Notes under the pieces: generated by a model
Databases searched by the model: none
Seen by the model: the letters and a program-made list of their open reading frames with translations, nothing else
What the model was told of the DNA's origin: nothing
Made by a program: the position numbers and the translations under genes
Source of the DNA: Dicyema japonicum
Taxonomy: Eukaryota; Dicyemida; Rhombozoa; Dicyemidae
Reading direction: 5' to 3'
Assembly: GCA_011109175.1 (NCBI GenBank)
Contig: RDEW01000002.1
Coordinates: forward strand, 206,579-270,578
Length of the DNA: 64,000 bases
Part shown: positions 1 to 12,011 of the stretch, piece after piece
Position numbering within the stretch: position 1 is the first letter of the stretch
Layout: each line of letters opens with the position of its first letter

Positions 1-1840
1 GTAATGGAAACATTACTACTGCTCGGCGAATGAGATGCAAAAAAGCTAATTTGAGGGGAAAATAATTAATAAAAAAACCGTTCAACTAGTCATGTGAGTT
101 ATGTGATGTATATGTCTCAACTAACTGCATTTCGTTAACAATGTCTGATCCCCAGAAGGAATGATGGAAAGAAATCCTTGACGAATTGATGACTTTTCCA
201 GAATATTTTTCAACTTATGGGGCAACTCGTACTCTATTCTGACTAAAAACATTTATAGTTGAAAAAATCAATTTTGACATTAACATTTTATAAATCTTTA
301 ATTATGCTAATGAAACAAATCCATTAATAACAAATCATGCTCCAACTCCCAAGAGACAGTCGACACTCCCAGGGGCTGTGAAAAAACATATCTGTTCATG
401 AGGGTCCTTGAGTCATGCTGATTTTGTGGCAACTCATTTACTCATTATAACATCCCTCCTGAAGTTTCATAGGCGATTGGGCGAAGCGGAAATTATCTCC
501 AAGAGATTACTTGATTATTATTAGTCGCTCCAGAGAACACATAAACGACACAAAGTTAGTAAAATCCCCCTGTCTCATAGTAACTACTCTCTTGACTATT
601 CTCATTCATGGTCTCCCTTTCTCAGACTGCTGACATACCTTATCAAAGTACTTTTATTTTTGTATAATCCTATAGTTCCACATTCTAACACAGGAATATT
701 CAGTCACATTCGTTGATTTTTTAGCAAGCAGCAGACTGATGGACTTTAAGAAAATTCTGGCATAACCATGATTTAATGATATTAAGTTCGAGAACGTTGG
801 TGAGTTAGTTAAGGGTGCAGATTTTAGACGAAGTGAGATGGGGGACGTCAGAAACGCAGGAAACCGCAGCCATGGTTCCTCGTGAATTCTCCCAAGAGGA
901 GAGTGGAGAGGGAAGGATCGATGTGGGAAAAAGACGCCAAGCTCTTCGTCAGATTAAGTGTAGTTTATCAATCTCGAAAGAACATAACGCAAACCTACAA
1001 ACACACAGGTGTTTCGACAGTTAAAACGATGACCTGTACAGTTTTAGATATAGTCAACAGGAACAAGGGAGGGGGGCTTCTTTATAATAACCTTCAGTAT
1101 CTGGAAGTGAATTCCTGCCTACAAAAGGAGTCGATGGGGACGGATGTCTAAGGAAGAACCGATCATAGGGCACACGAACGAACATAGTGATTACCTGATT
1201 CTTGACAGAACCGGAAGAATCTTCAGCCATTCTTTCGTATCGACAACTCAGATGAGGAGTGTGATTTTTTTTATAACGAGTTGATTTTGTAAAATATCTA
1301 CGAAAAAAGTGGGAATCCCTAGGAGGCACAAACATAGTTGATAGTAGGAACGATAGTTTTTTGGAATATAATACGGCTGGATAAGTTTTTATGCTGTCTT
1401 CAGGTAGGTATGAGCTTTTCCTTGCAATATCCTTGAGGATATTCAACTTTCGTTGGTTTCAATCACGCCTCGTGAAGATATCGTAAGTCACGCTAATTAT
1501 TTTAAGATTCTTTGAAGCGACTATAAATTCACACCCCAGGAAAACCACGGGGGCAAATTTGTAAGGAAGATTCGATGTGAATAAAGTAGAGGTAGATTTT
1601 GATATTGACACAGAAAATCGATAACAATTGATCTAACAATCGAAATATCACTGAACGACCGCGATCGCAAAGGACGGGGGTCTGCTCATAGAGACGATGA
1701 TAACACAGACTGGGATCTCGACCTGGTGTTTCTGAAAAATACTCTTTCATGCAGTCCTTCAGCAGAGATTGAGATTAGAATGTTGTTAAGATGACGCAAG
1801 GAAATCTGAAATAATCGTCATAAGAACTACTTTCCCTAAC
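1..1840. other. No recognisable gene
   Basis: I see no protein family here. Short open frames occur on + (815-1151) and - (1446-1054, 130 codons), but none shows a conserved motif, a signal peptide or tiny introns that would extend it. The 3' part may be the decayed 5' portion of the retroelement that ends at about 2545, but no RT motif is visible. Confidence 0.5.
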
Positions 1841-1844
1841 TCGA

Positions 1845-2545
1845 TGTGGATCCATGCTCTGCCACGACTATGTGTGGAGGCACAACGAGGTAGTAAGGAG
1901 TCTTCATCTTCTTCTATGCAATAAGTATGGTATTCGCCACATCAGACAGTTGCAGACTCATAAGGTGCAATCTGTAGTAGAGAACACCAGGGTCCAAATT
2001 AAGGTAGACAGTGTTATCCGTACCTCTCTGCTAGTCAAGCACAATTAATCGGACATTATGCTACACGATAAAGAGTATGGCCAAGTCTTTATCATAGAGA
2101 TTGGTATCACTTCTCAAGACTGTTTACAGACTGTGGAAGTGGAGAAAAAAAGGAACTATGAGTTGCTTGCAAACTAGATGGGGCAGATGGTTGGTTGCAA
2201 GGTCCTCGTTATTCCTATAGTAATGACGTAGGAAGGAATTGTAACAAAGTACCACAAGGGTTATCTGAAGCAGTTGGGGGTAGATAGGAAGCTCCAGGCT
2301 TATCTACAGTCCACTGTGTTAAAACGGACCCTAGAAAGTCTGACAATGGAGTATAGGAGGCAGAGCCCTGAGATGCCACATGGGCAGAGGGTTCAATTAG
2401 ACAAAGCGCTCTCGGAGTTGTTTCAGCAACCAGAATCGAACCTGCCTGAGGAGGCTGGCGAACAGGCAGGCGAGGAAGGTTGTTGATTAAATATATTAAC
2501 TTTTTTATGGTTTGTTAAATAAAGTGGGGTTTATTATAAAAACAA
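1845..2545 (+). mobile_element. R4/Dong-like LINE, C-terminal restriction-like endonuclease remnant
   Basis: One reading frame runs from about 1854 to 2486 and is broken only by three in-frame stops (TAA at 2046, TAG near 2174 and 2228). It carries the pattern HN-x-SDIML near 2040-2065 and then FIIEIGITSQD and VEVEKKRNYELLA. This is the RPD...(D/E) arrangement of the restriction-like endonuclease at the end of R2/R4-clade retrotransposons; the usual P before D is S here. A Gln/Glu-rich tail ends in a TGA at 2484 and is followed by an AATAAA at 2518. The 3' end lies about 30 bp before the phosphoglycerate mutase start codon. Related pieces occur at 19028-19380 and 32200-34080. The stops make it inactive. 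Family assignment is by motif memory. Confidence 0.7.
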
Positions 2546-2571
2546 AATTATTAATATTTTAATACCAGAGT

Positions 2572-3446
2572 ATGTCTAGTGGAAATGAATATACAGTCGT
2601 GTTTGTGAGGCACGGAGAGAGCGTTTGGAATAAGGAAAACAAATTCACCGGTGGACTGACGTTGAATTGTCAGAGAAGGGGCTAATGGAGGCAAAGTCCG
2701 CTGGAAAGGTGAGTTCCTCTCAAATAAAAGGCTCTCATTGAAGGTGGATACAAATTCGACATTGCCTACACAAGTGTGCTTAAACGAGCCATAGAGACGT
2801 TGAGCATAATCCAGAAAGAACTGGATCAGAACCATATTGAGGTAACCAGGGACTACAGACTCAACGAACGACATTATGGGGCACTCCAAGGTCGGGGACT
2901 CCATCATCCTTTAGGACTTAACAAGTCAGAGACGGCCGCGAAATACGGAGAAGATCAGGTTAAGATATGGAGGCGGTCATACGATATTCCTCCTCCGGAA
3001 TTAGATAGAACCGATCCTCGTTGGCCCGGAAATTCCCCGATTTACGAGGTTTTTCCTGTCTTTACCATAGAGTGTTCCGAAAGACTCCCTGCCGTTGTGT
3101 GAGAGCCTAAAATGCACGGTGAAAAGGGTTCTCCCATTATGGAAAGAAGTCATCGTCCCTCAAATACTGGTAGTTGTGTGAGACATGCCAGAGTGGTAAA
3201 CACGTGCTAATTTCTGCACATGGCAACAGCATTCGAGCGCTTATAATGTTTCTTGAGAAAATTTCTGAAGCTGAAATTGTCGAATTGAATATTCCTACTG
3301 GTTGTGGAGTTTTCTGAGTTATAGGGATTCCCCTGGTGGTTAAACTGGATGGAGAGATGAAGTTTGTAAAAAAATGGTATTTGGCCAGCGTGGAAGATCT
3401 GGCTGCTGCACAAAAGTCAGTTGCTGAACAGGGGAAGTCAAAATGA
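2572..3446 (+). CDS. PGAM: 2,3-bisphosphoglycerate-dependent phosphoglycerate mutase, six exons
   Basis: Glycolytic enzyme that interconverts 3- and 2-phosphoglycerate in the cytosol. The start at 2572 gives [20 protein letters not shown], which contains the catalytic RHG histidine. Later blocks are [60 protein letters not shown], and [11 protein letters not shown] with the second catalytic histidine; the end is AEQGKSK and TGA at 3444. Five GT-AG introns must be removed: 2709-2730 (22 nt), 2891-2914 (24), 3049-3070 (22), 3170-3191 (22) and 3301-3324 (24). The spliced length is 761 nt, one short of 254 codons. The missing base is in the G run near 2649-2653, where the family has [14 protein letters not shown] judge this an assembly error or a very recent lesion. 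The length of about 253 residues matches the family. The hexokinase gene follows on the same strand 1.3 kb downstream. Confidence 0.93.
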
Positions 3447-4729
3447 GTAATATCCTAACTGTTTAACAATTCGAATTAATTCTAATTTCTCCAAGAATTG
3501 ATTAATTCTCTTCTACGTATAACATGATGGCAAATGGGAGTTACTCTGTGTTCCCCAAGTCACCTTTTCTCACAACGATTGATTTTCAAGATGTTATTCT
3601 TCAATGTTGTCTCGCAATCGGGATCGGATCAGCCTCCCTAGCTATTTGGTTAGCTAGTCAAGTGGTTAGTTGGTGTGATGGCTATAGTGGTGACTTATCT
3701 CTTGCATATGCAACTTCATCTTTTTAAGATTGGTGTGATCTCCCGTTTCACTTTTTATCTTGTGGATAGGCGAAATGAATGAATTAGGATGCATTCGTGG
3801 AAAAACTATGCTTTTGGCTCGAATCTCATCTTGGATAAAAAATTTGGAAGAACTTGGAAATTGGTAGTCGATTAGGAGTTTGTAAATGCAAGGATTCAAA
3901 CCATAAATTTGAGAATTTATGGGGAGTAATGTCGACTATTTTTTGACTTTAACGATTACTTATTTGGTGGAAATAGGATTTAGTGGTGAACCATTTAACT
4001 AAAAACAAGCGAATAGATATACGCGGAGGTTACACGTACAAGTCAAATTGAACCAAATAAAGCCTTGTGTTGAGAAATTAGCGGAGAAACATGAATTTTA
4101 CATTAATTATCTGATAATTCAATTCTAAAAAGACCAGAAATAATAACTTTATAATATCCACATGTGGTAACAATGCCTCTGAGCACACACTAGTTTATGA
4201 TGGGGAAAATTTTCCGGTTATGGTGTAACGAACACGTCTTAAGGTTTCCAAAAGAGTTAATGACAGATATTTCTTCCCAATGATCCAATTATCTAACGAA
4301 CAGGTATCTTTTCAAATGGGATTTTCTCAAATTTCTCAAATTTTGTTCAGAGAGGTGTGTCAAGCGTACGCATAACTGTATTTGGTGCTTAGTTCCGAAA
4401 CATAATGTACCCACTGATACAATATAAGGAAGAAATATGACAAAATATTACATCCATCATTAGAAGGCAAGACAGTTAGAACCACGTCATAGAAAACCAT
4501 GGTTACGTCACAAACTCAACCTTCGACTAATTAACAGTTTTCAGTCTATTAAGTGAAAATGAACACTTTTAGGACAAAATATAACTCAACTCCTCAAAGA
4601 TTTGTTTGCAGATTACTTTTTGATTATGATAGCCTAAATTTGACTAAAATTTATAATCTAGTCTGGATCTTAATTATTTTTTATTGGTTAACCTAATTCA
4701 GAATAATAAAAAATTAATTTAAAATTTAA
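3447..4729. other. Intergenic, no recognisable gene
   Basis: AT-rich spacer between the two glycolytic genes. The open frame at 3524-3727 has a hydrophobic middle but no family signature, and I could not extend it by splicing. I see no repeat that recurs elsewhere in the window. Confidence 0.5.
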
Positions 4730-6420
4730 ATGGTTCATAATAATGACTGTTTTACCACAAAGGTTGGGTGTGTTCATAATTATGTAGATTGATAAAATTC
4801 TGTCTCCTTTCCGATTGGGAGAGGCGCAGTACAACCAGGTCAGAGACGCCTTGGATGCTACGATGAATCTAGGACTCTCTGTAAAAGGCAATGCAGTGTC
4901 CTCAATCAAAATGATCCCTTCATATGTGACCAGCCTCCCCAACAATGGTATTTAGTGATTATTACACAGAATTTGGAGAATTCGTAGCCTTGGACTTGGG
5001 AGGCACTAATTTTAGAGTCCTGTTGATCAAACTACCATATTCATACATTAACGGGGAAGTGGAGATGCTCTCTCATATCTTCGAGATTCCGGAGTCCGTG
5101 AGATATGGAAATTCTGATGACGTACTGATTTTAGTTATCCAAGCTTTTTGACCATATTGCCAATTGTATGGAAAATTTTTCGATAAAATAACATTAATAG
5201 AAGCAAGGAGGTTAATGTGTCACCAATTCCACTGGGATTTACCTTTTCTTTTCCCTGCAGGCAGTCTGGACTCAATAACGCTGTCCTTATAGAATGGACG
5301 AAGGACTTCAAGGTGGAAGGAGTCGTCGGTAAAGATGTGGTTGAGCTGCTCCATAAGGCAATAGACAAAAAAGTAAATCAAATTTTTTATTAAAATATTC
5401 AAAAATAAATTCAATTGTTATCTTTGATGTATTTTAATTATTTTTAATTAATGACGACTTATTTTAGAAAATGAATGTCAGATGCTTCGCCGTCCTTAAC
5501 GATACTGTCGGGACACTGCTTTCTTGTGCTATCGATGACCGCAGGACTAACATTGGTCTTATAATCGGTACACTTGTCCATACTTACTACAGGGACTGGT
5601 ACAAACGCCGGCTTATACAGAGGATGTGACAAAATAGAAACTCTGGACTCTGAAAGCAGAAGAAACAACAAAATGGTACCCGAATCATTATTTGTAGATG
5701 ATCATAAATACTGAGTGGGGTGCCTTTGGCAAAAACGGTGAATTGAACACAGTATTGACGGAGGTTGACAATGCTATCGATGCCAATTCGGTAAATCAGG
5801 GTCACCAGAAGTAAACCTGGATTTATATAGCTTATAGATTCGAGAAAATGATATCTGGCTTTTATATGGGGGAAATGGTAAGACTACTGCTCGTCAATTT
5901 GGCTGAGGAGGGCTGCTTCAGTGAAGCGATGAATGAACTCAAAGTCAAAATGAGTGAAAGGCAGAGTTTCCTAACAGAATATGTTTCAAAAATATCAAAG
6001 TGACCCAAAAGCGTTAGTCTTAGTGATTCTGACGAGAGTTTTCCTAAAGCTCGGTCTATCATGGCCCAGTTTGGACTGGAAAGTGCTACTGTTTCTGATT
6101 TGGATTTGGTTACCCGTGTCTGCAAAGTTGTTAGCGAAAGGGCTGCTAAATTGGTGGCTTGTGGGTTGGGAGTTCTGATCGACAGAGTGAAATCTGACTC
6201 TGTAGTGATTGGGATTGACGGTTCACTCTATCGACATCACGACTATTTTTCAAAAATTATGGAGTCATCCATTCAAAGTTTTGCAAATCTAAGAAAACGG
6301 TAATATTTTATCGCCACGTGTTTTTAGGTCAAAACAAAACTCTCAACTGATGGGAGTGGTAAGGGAGCGGCTGTGGCAGCTTCTGTGGCCTATAAACAGT
6401 TGACTGAAAGAAGAAATTAA
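4730..6420 (+). CDS. Hexokinase, ten exons
   Basis: ATP-dependent phosphorylation of glucose, the first step of glycolysis. The start ATG at 4730 is read through a 25-nt intron into KILSPFRLGEAQYNQ. Family blocks in order are the phosphate-binding FVALDLGGTNFRVLLIKL, sugar-binding PIPLGFTFSFPCRQSG, AVLNDTVGTLLSCAIDD with the catalytic Asp, GLIIGTGTNAG, NTEWGAFGKNGELN, FEKMISGFYMGEMVRLL, IGIDGSLYRHHDYF and GSGKGAAVAASVAY. The stop is at 6418-6420. Introns are 4763-4787 (25 nt), 4948-4969 (22), 5122-5143 (22), 5373-5467 (95), 5568-5592 (25), 5676-5697 (22), 5811-5837 (27), 6000-6023 (24) and 6300-6327 (28). The exon sum is 1401 nt = 466 residues plus stop, a normal single-domain length. Two 1-nt frame problems remain and cancel each other: an extra A in the run 5185-5188 and a missing base at the last splice donor near 6299. 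These could be sequencing indels. Confidence 0.92.
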
Positions 6421-7754
6421 CTTTTTTTGGTGACTGCTAATATTCTAAATTTTTAATTGTCTTGAATTTTTGTGGATTTCTAATGTTTTTGGGTGTGGCG
6501 TTGGTAACTGTGCTATTTATGCTAATATAGAATTTTAATGAAGAACATGAATACTGTTAAGAATCACGGAAGGGACAGCACACAAGTTCAATGACTGCCA
6601 GCAATATTGACGGTGCTGTCGATCTGTCCTGAGACGCTGGGAGTCTCGGTCAATTATACTCACGATAATGCAAAACCGATAATTCACATTCAGACAATTT
6701 CATAATTGCAGTTATTTTATTGTGTTAAGTTATTTCAATCAATGCATATTTTACATTTTCTTAAAAAACCACATTTGCATTATAGCTTAGTTAAGTAACC
6801 CTGGTCTCACCATCTTCTAGGAGACCAGCGGCTATTCAGTTGGACGCAGCAAATGCCAGTCGCTCACATAGATCGGCCATTCTGGCATTGTAACTAACAA
6901 TGTAATAACTCAGGACATTCAAAACGACGGTTGGCTGTCAACTCGGAAAAGTTACAAATTGAAAATTATAGCAACAAGCATGAATCATATAAACCAGTGA
7001 TCCACTACCGGTGGAGTGCATAGACCAATTGGTACTGACAGTGCAAGAAATACAGTTTAGAAATATGGTTTGCCTTGTAAACTTCATGTTAAGATTAGTT
7101 ATACGCCTTAAGCATCGTATTGTGAGTTGGTACATGCTACATCAAGTTCAAGTAAACGATCTACTCTCGGGTCAATCTACTCCCAAATTGTCTAACGCTT
7201 ACGCATCCGCAGCAACAAAAGGTTGAGGATCACTGATATAAACTACAATCCTATACTTGCAGCTTCTAACAGTTAATTTTCAATGTTCTTTCATTTTTAG
7301 CTAGGCGGGATTTGTACTTTCATTTTAGCTGGCGGAATCCTTCAAGCATATTACGCATTTGACATTGGGTTTCGGTTTCTGCACATTGGGTTTCTGATGT
7401 CTCATGATTCCATCATCTTGACCATACCTATAAAAAACAGAGCTTTCACTCATTGTGAGGTCTAGTGGACGCTTTGTTTCATATTATTTAATAAATTTCT
7501 TATGTCAATCTATCAGTTAATTTCAGTCGAAAGTCAACACTCATAAAACACTACAATCAATGAGCCAACAATTGAAAACTCCCCAAAATATGAGCTGATC
7601 CGATGACCAATGCTAATGCCTGTCCTGGTCGGTCGGTGTCTCCTTATCAGTCTGGGATAATTTAGTTAACCGAAAATATTATTTTTTTATTTACCAGTGA
7701 TCCTACGATAAATAAAAAACCGACATTGGCATGTATATCCTATTTGCTTTAGAA
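6421..7754. other. Intergenic, no recognisable gene
   Basis: No coding family seen. A perfect 8-bp inverted repeat with a 12-nt loop lies at 6801-6828. The stretch 7590-7720 shares scattered words (a 'gtctgggat' block and a 'ccagtgatcc' block) with 25574-25712, so both may be relics of one short repeat family. Confidence 0.45.
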
Positions 7755-8001
7755 CAGTGGTTCTCAACCTGGGGTCCGCGAAAGATTCCAGGGGTCCGCG
7801 AGATACATCTGAACTTTATTTATCAGAGTATGTTTGTCGACAACCGAGCCTCAAATTGCCTCAAAAAACAACATAAACCTTCTCATTAATTTTATTTCCT
7901 TTTTTAAATACAAATTGTGTTTTTAGAAAGTAATAATTTTTTGACAAAAAACTTGCAAAAGTATGTTGGGGGTCCGCGACCAAAAAAATTGAGAACCACT
8001 G
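7755..8001. mobile_element. hAT-type MITE, 247 bp, perfect 8-bp target duplication
   Basis: Terminal inverted repeats begin CAGTGGTTCTCAACC on the left and, read inward from the right, CAGTGGTTCTCAATT. Both TIRs also carry the word GGTCCGCG. The sequence ctttagaa occurs on both sides (7747-7754 and 8002-8009), the 8-bp target duplication expected of hAT transposases. There is no coding capacity, so it is a non-autonomous element. The exact duplication suggests a fairly recent insertion. Confidence 0.93.
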
Positions 8002-8009
8002 CTTTAGAA

Positions 8010-8600
8010 CATGGTTTCCCAAAAATGACAATATCCCCTTGATTTTAGAAAATCGTTTTATTTATTATTTATTTACTCCCGGTCCCTTTAAGTGAAGGAA
8101 CACGTTTTCATGCTGGTCACCTACTCGTGTAGAAAACTGCATACAATGTAACTAGCAGACCCTCCTTCTTTGTCTCGCCAAGCAACTATTATTAGTATGC
8201 CTTGTAGTGGCTTCTTTAATATCTCAAACATGATTTCATATCGCCTGATATTGAAAATGATTTTTTTTCGTTATATGATCAAAGTCGTTTTCCAACCAGG
8301 ATTTGAAGCCTTCCTTTCAGGAAATTGACGGCGCCGAAACATTTGTCAAAAAAATTAATTATGATAAAAATAATTTGGAGATGAAAACTATCTTTAAACG
8401 CCGATCGGGCAAGGTTTTTGGTTATAAAAATATATTCCTGAAGAAATCATATGTCGCAGTTATATCAAACAATCCGCGAATAAATTAATTGTTGTTCGCA
8501 AATTAAATTAAAAATATGAAATTTCATAAAATTTTCATTGGATATTAAAATATATCTATAAATTTTAATAATTATTCAAAAAATAAATTAATTAATATAT
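8010..8600. other. AT-rich spacer, no recognisable gene
   Basis: The open frame 8303-8488 has no family signature and ends in very AT-rich sequence. I see nothing else that can be named. Confidence 0.4.
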
Positions 8601-8606
8601 CGTGAA

Positions 8607-9480
8607 TAAATGCGTCTAGTGCGACTAACTCAAGAAAAATTGAAGAAAGTAAATGAAACGATTAATTGTAAAGAAGAAAAGGAATTAGTGCTAAAAACAA
8701 TAGAGGTATACCTGAAAGTCACAATTTATTAGTCAGAACATAATTATAATCATTTCGGTAAAGACCGGGTATTTTCAAAAATGAGGCAGGGGTATTACGG
8801 ATTGGTAGGGATTTGATTTGGTCCGTTATCTCCAATTGTGCATTTTGTCAGGTATTTTTCTCTTATTTCACAGGCAAAGAAATTACTTAACACGAAACCG
8901 CCAATAACAACGATATTAGCTAGAAAACCAAGGGATCGCTATATTGCAGACTTATTAGTCTAAGGATATACTAAGAAATGAATAATGAATTTCATGGGAT
9001 TGATTTCTGATATTAAAATTTAGATTTTGGTTGTTGTGGACTCTTTCTCGAAAAATGTTATGGTTGAGCTTGCAAAAAATAAACGAGCAGAAGAAATTGT
9101 GTCACTCTTCCAAATTATGTTTTTTATGTCTGATCGCCATTGATCTTACATACAGACAATGGTAAGGAATTTTGCAATTTTTAATGGAGGATTTATGCAC
9201 AAATATCATAAAGACATTGTCTTTGATTACTATGATACAATTCATTCATCAACGATAAAAACACCTTTCTATATTTTTATGGGTGTGGAGGGTAATAGAA
9301 AAACGAAGTTGAATAATTAACAGAAGAATATCGACGAGGAACTAATAATAGCGAGAAACAAAGCTTTCGAAAACCTGTTGAATGCATCCGAAAAGATGGT
9401 TGCTCGCCGAAATTGGAAATTTGACGACTTAGTCAATGATATCGGAGATATTTTGAATTAAAGGTAGCGTTCAAATACTA
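8607..9480 (+). pseudogene. Decayed integrase-class (Ginger-like) transposase with a 22-nt intron
   Basis: Remnant of a retroviral-type DDE integrase. The HHCC zinc-binding domain is visible as HNYNHFGKDRVFSK (from about 8739) followed by SNCAFCQ at 8831-8851. Next come KPRDRYIADLL, then VVVDSFSKNVMVELA (the first Asp region), and TDNGKEF near 9155 (second Asp). A terminal conserved Glu is not clear. Between CAFCQ and the next block lies a perfect 22-nt GT-AG intron, 8852-8873. Several in-frame stops and shifts (for example TAA at 8961 and TGA/TAG nearby) make it non-functional. The gene at 24010-25460 is an intact relative. I did not find terminal inverted repeats. Confidence 0.72.
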
Positions 9481-9494
9481 ATTTTTAGACAATA

Positions 9495-11379
9495 AAATGA
9501 TCCAAATATCCCCTGGTATCCATTATACGATGGACTGAATTAAGTGAAATATTGCGTGGATGAACGAGATACGTGCTTCGAAATGAAAATGGAGATCGTA
9601 TAGAAGGAATACATAAAACTAGAATCATAAATCAAACAAATTAAGTTTTTTCACCGCAAGAATAGTTAGAATATAAATGATTTTGATTTTAGATAATTTT
9701 TTTTCATTTGTGCTATTTTGACTGATATTACTTTTATCTAAGAAACGCAAGAAATTGTTAAAAAAATGACTTTTATTTAGAACCGCAAAAATAGCTAGAA
9801 TATAATGATTTTGATTTTAGATAATTTTTTTTGTTAAAATGATTATCAATTTTTTTATTCTGGCTAACCGATTTTTAATTAGATTTTAATAAAATGATCA
9901 AAAAAGTGAGTGCAGTTGGTTTTCTGAAATATAAAATCTAGAATAGTTTCATTTTTTCTGGAAATCACAAAAACAAAAGTTATACATTATATTTTAGTGT
10001 GTATTTTAAATTTTATTAAAAAAACAAAAATTTCTAAAAATTAATTTATTCTCGGATTAATTAAACGGACTGTGACATCATATTTTATTGGAAAATTGAA
10101 ATTATTTTTAATTGATTTATTTACGACTTTGGCTTACATGAAATGAAATCATTACAAAGATCAAAAGTAAAACCAAACTAACTAGTCACGTGATCCTGAC
10201 GCATTCCAATAGAGCCTTATCTAGGGACAATGATCAAAAGATATTTTCTTAAAAATTGGAAACTTTTACATTCTTAACAATGTTGAATCTCATACCAAGG
10301 CTCCTATCCAAAAAAACTCAGGCATGCCGAAGTCCAGTTCCCAGACTATTTCTTTAACATGCATGACGTGTACGAGTCCATTGCTTCATTACGTGGCAAC
10401 TGAGCTAGTCACTGTGTTATATATTTTAAGGTTTTAGCATCGGATCATTGTTCCAACCACTCTTCTCCCTCCTGGAGGTTTGTCCTTACCTCCTCGAAAA
10501 TTGAGCATCCAAACTTACTCCAACGGAAAACCCATTCTTATCTTCACCACGCAAATAACATCAATTGCTACTTTCCTTTGAGAAAAATCGACCAAAAAAT
10601 GGTCGAAGTTTTACCGCGTTTCTTCTAAAAACTGGGAACATAATTGGGGAAAGAAATCACGATCAGTCATGAAGAAAGACTCCCCCAAGTTCTAAAAAAT
10701 CGAGAAAAAAATATCGCAAGACAATGAGATCGCTAACGGATCACTTGAAAAAGTCCAAGAGTTATTAGAAGGATGACTTAATTACTTAGCTTTGACACAT
10801 TGTACGATGGTCTAGGGTTTTCTGGAACAGACCTATTCCGGAATTGAAAAACCTCGACACAATTTCATCGATATTAGTCCAACACACATGAACGACCTAA
10901 ACTTCTTCAACCATATGAGTTCTTCTGTTTGATATTTGTCTTTCAAGTACGTAGTAGACCAACATAAGCACTAGTATTGGATATCCACCTGTATCGATTC
11001 CATAACTCCTACTAACATAACCGAAGCACGCTAATAAAACCTAGTGTCTCTTCCAGTTGACTTCAATTGCTATTTTGGGTCTTTTTCGCATTTTGACATT
11101 TTCTTTCACTTTATTCTCCGATAACTCGTATTTATTGCATCTCCTTATTATTTTATGGTAATTCGCCCAATAAGACATTCTTCTCGGGTGTTCCTTTCCT
11201 TTCCGTTATTATAGATGGTGATTTGGATGTTAGATTCCACAAAAGTTTAGCTGCGACGGACTTGAAAGCGGAATATCCTCATAGGTATATTTTCTATAAG
11301 GGTTTTGGCTCTTCCTGAGGCGGATCCTAAATGAGTTTCTTAGTTCGTTTTTATGTTTTGAATTAATTCCATATATTAC
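9495..11379. other. AT-rich region with a local duplication, no recognisable gene
   Basis: About 60 bp around 9650-9710 is repeated at about 9776-9834 (shared core 'gaatataa-tgattttgattttag'), apparently a local duplication just 3' of the integrase remnant. The remaining 1.5 kb shows no protein family, RNA gene or repeat that recurs in the window. Confidence 0.5.
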
Positions 11380-11389
11380 GGATAATAAA

Positions 11390-11975
11390 TTTTAAAACAA
11401 AAATTTGGTCTGAAAAATTTTTGGCTAAAACGGAAAGGATATAACATAAAACAAAGGATTATGTTATACGACACCTTCATCAAACCAATCTTACTATACA
11501 ACTCTGGGACCTGGGCCACCTCTAAAAAGGAATTGGGGAGGCTAGACTTATTTCACAGGAATCATCTAAGAAATATAACTGGAATGTCCTAGCCATCCAA
11601 GATCTCGCGAATGGACTGTACAATTAGTGTGACTGTACACCATTAAGCCACGAGATCATTAGCTCTCGTTTGAGACTTTTTGGACACGTCCTGAGGTTGG
11701 ACCCGATATCGCCTTTGAATATCGCAATGGAAGATTACTACTCCTCTAATGTAAAACGCTTTCGTGGAAGACCGAAAACTACCCTCCGGTCGTTCTACAA
11801 AACGATCTGAAAGCCGTGAAGAAAACATTGGCATCTGGTGACGATCTGGACTCACTGAAAGACCTAGCAAAGAACAGAAAAGCTTGGAGCAACCTAACTA
11901 ATTCTCTTATATTTTTTGCTGCACATGGGCTATAAATATTATGGCTCTCGTGAAAGTGCTAATAATAACAAAAAT
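11390..11975 (+). mobile_element. LINE (RTE/CR1-like), 3' end of ORF2 and 3' tail
   Basis: Translated fragments read YNSGTWATSKKELGRLDLFHR, SSRLRLFGHVLRLDP, IAMEDYYSSNVKRFRGRPK and DLAKNRKAW. This is the post-RT C-terminal region common in RTE/CR1-like LINEs (the GHVLR and RGRP motifs). It holds several frameshifts. The 3' tail at about 11925-11970 ('gctataaatattatggctctcgtgaaa') is nearly identical to the 3' tail of the SINE that begins 40 bp downstream in opposite orientation and of the copy at 26158-26325. A second copy of the LINE lies at 57750-58335 on the - strand. Confidence 0.75.
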
Positions 11976-12011
11976 TTGGTCCTATTTGTAAGCCTTGACA
12001 TTAGTGTTCTG

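Noticed and set aside
1054-1446. 130-codon - strand open frame
   Set aside because: No motif, no conservation with another copy, unusual composition. I could not support it as a gene.
2891-2914. Eight extra residues (RGLHHPLG) in phosphoglycerate mutase
   Set aside because: The 24 nt are a multiple of three without a stop, but they have GT..AG ends and interrupt the invariant ALQ-GLNK block, so they are an intron.
3524-3727. 67-codon frame with a hydrophobic middle
   Set aside because: No signal-peptide structure, no family, no supporting splice sites.
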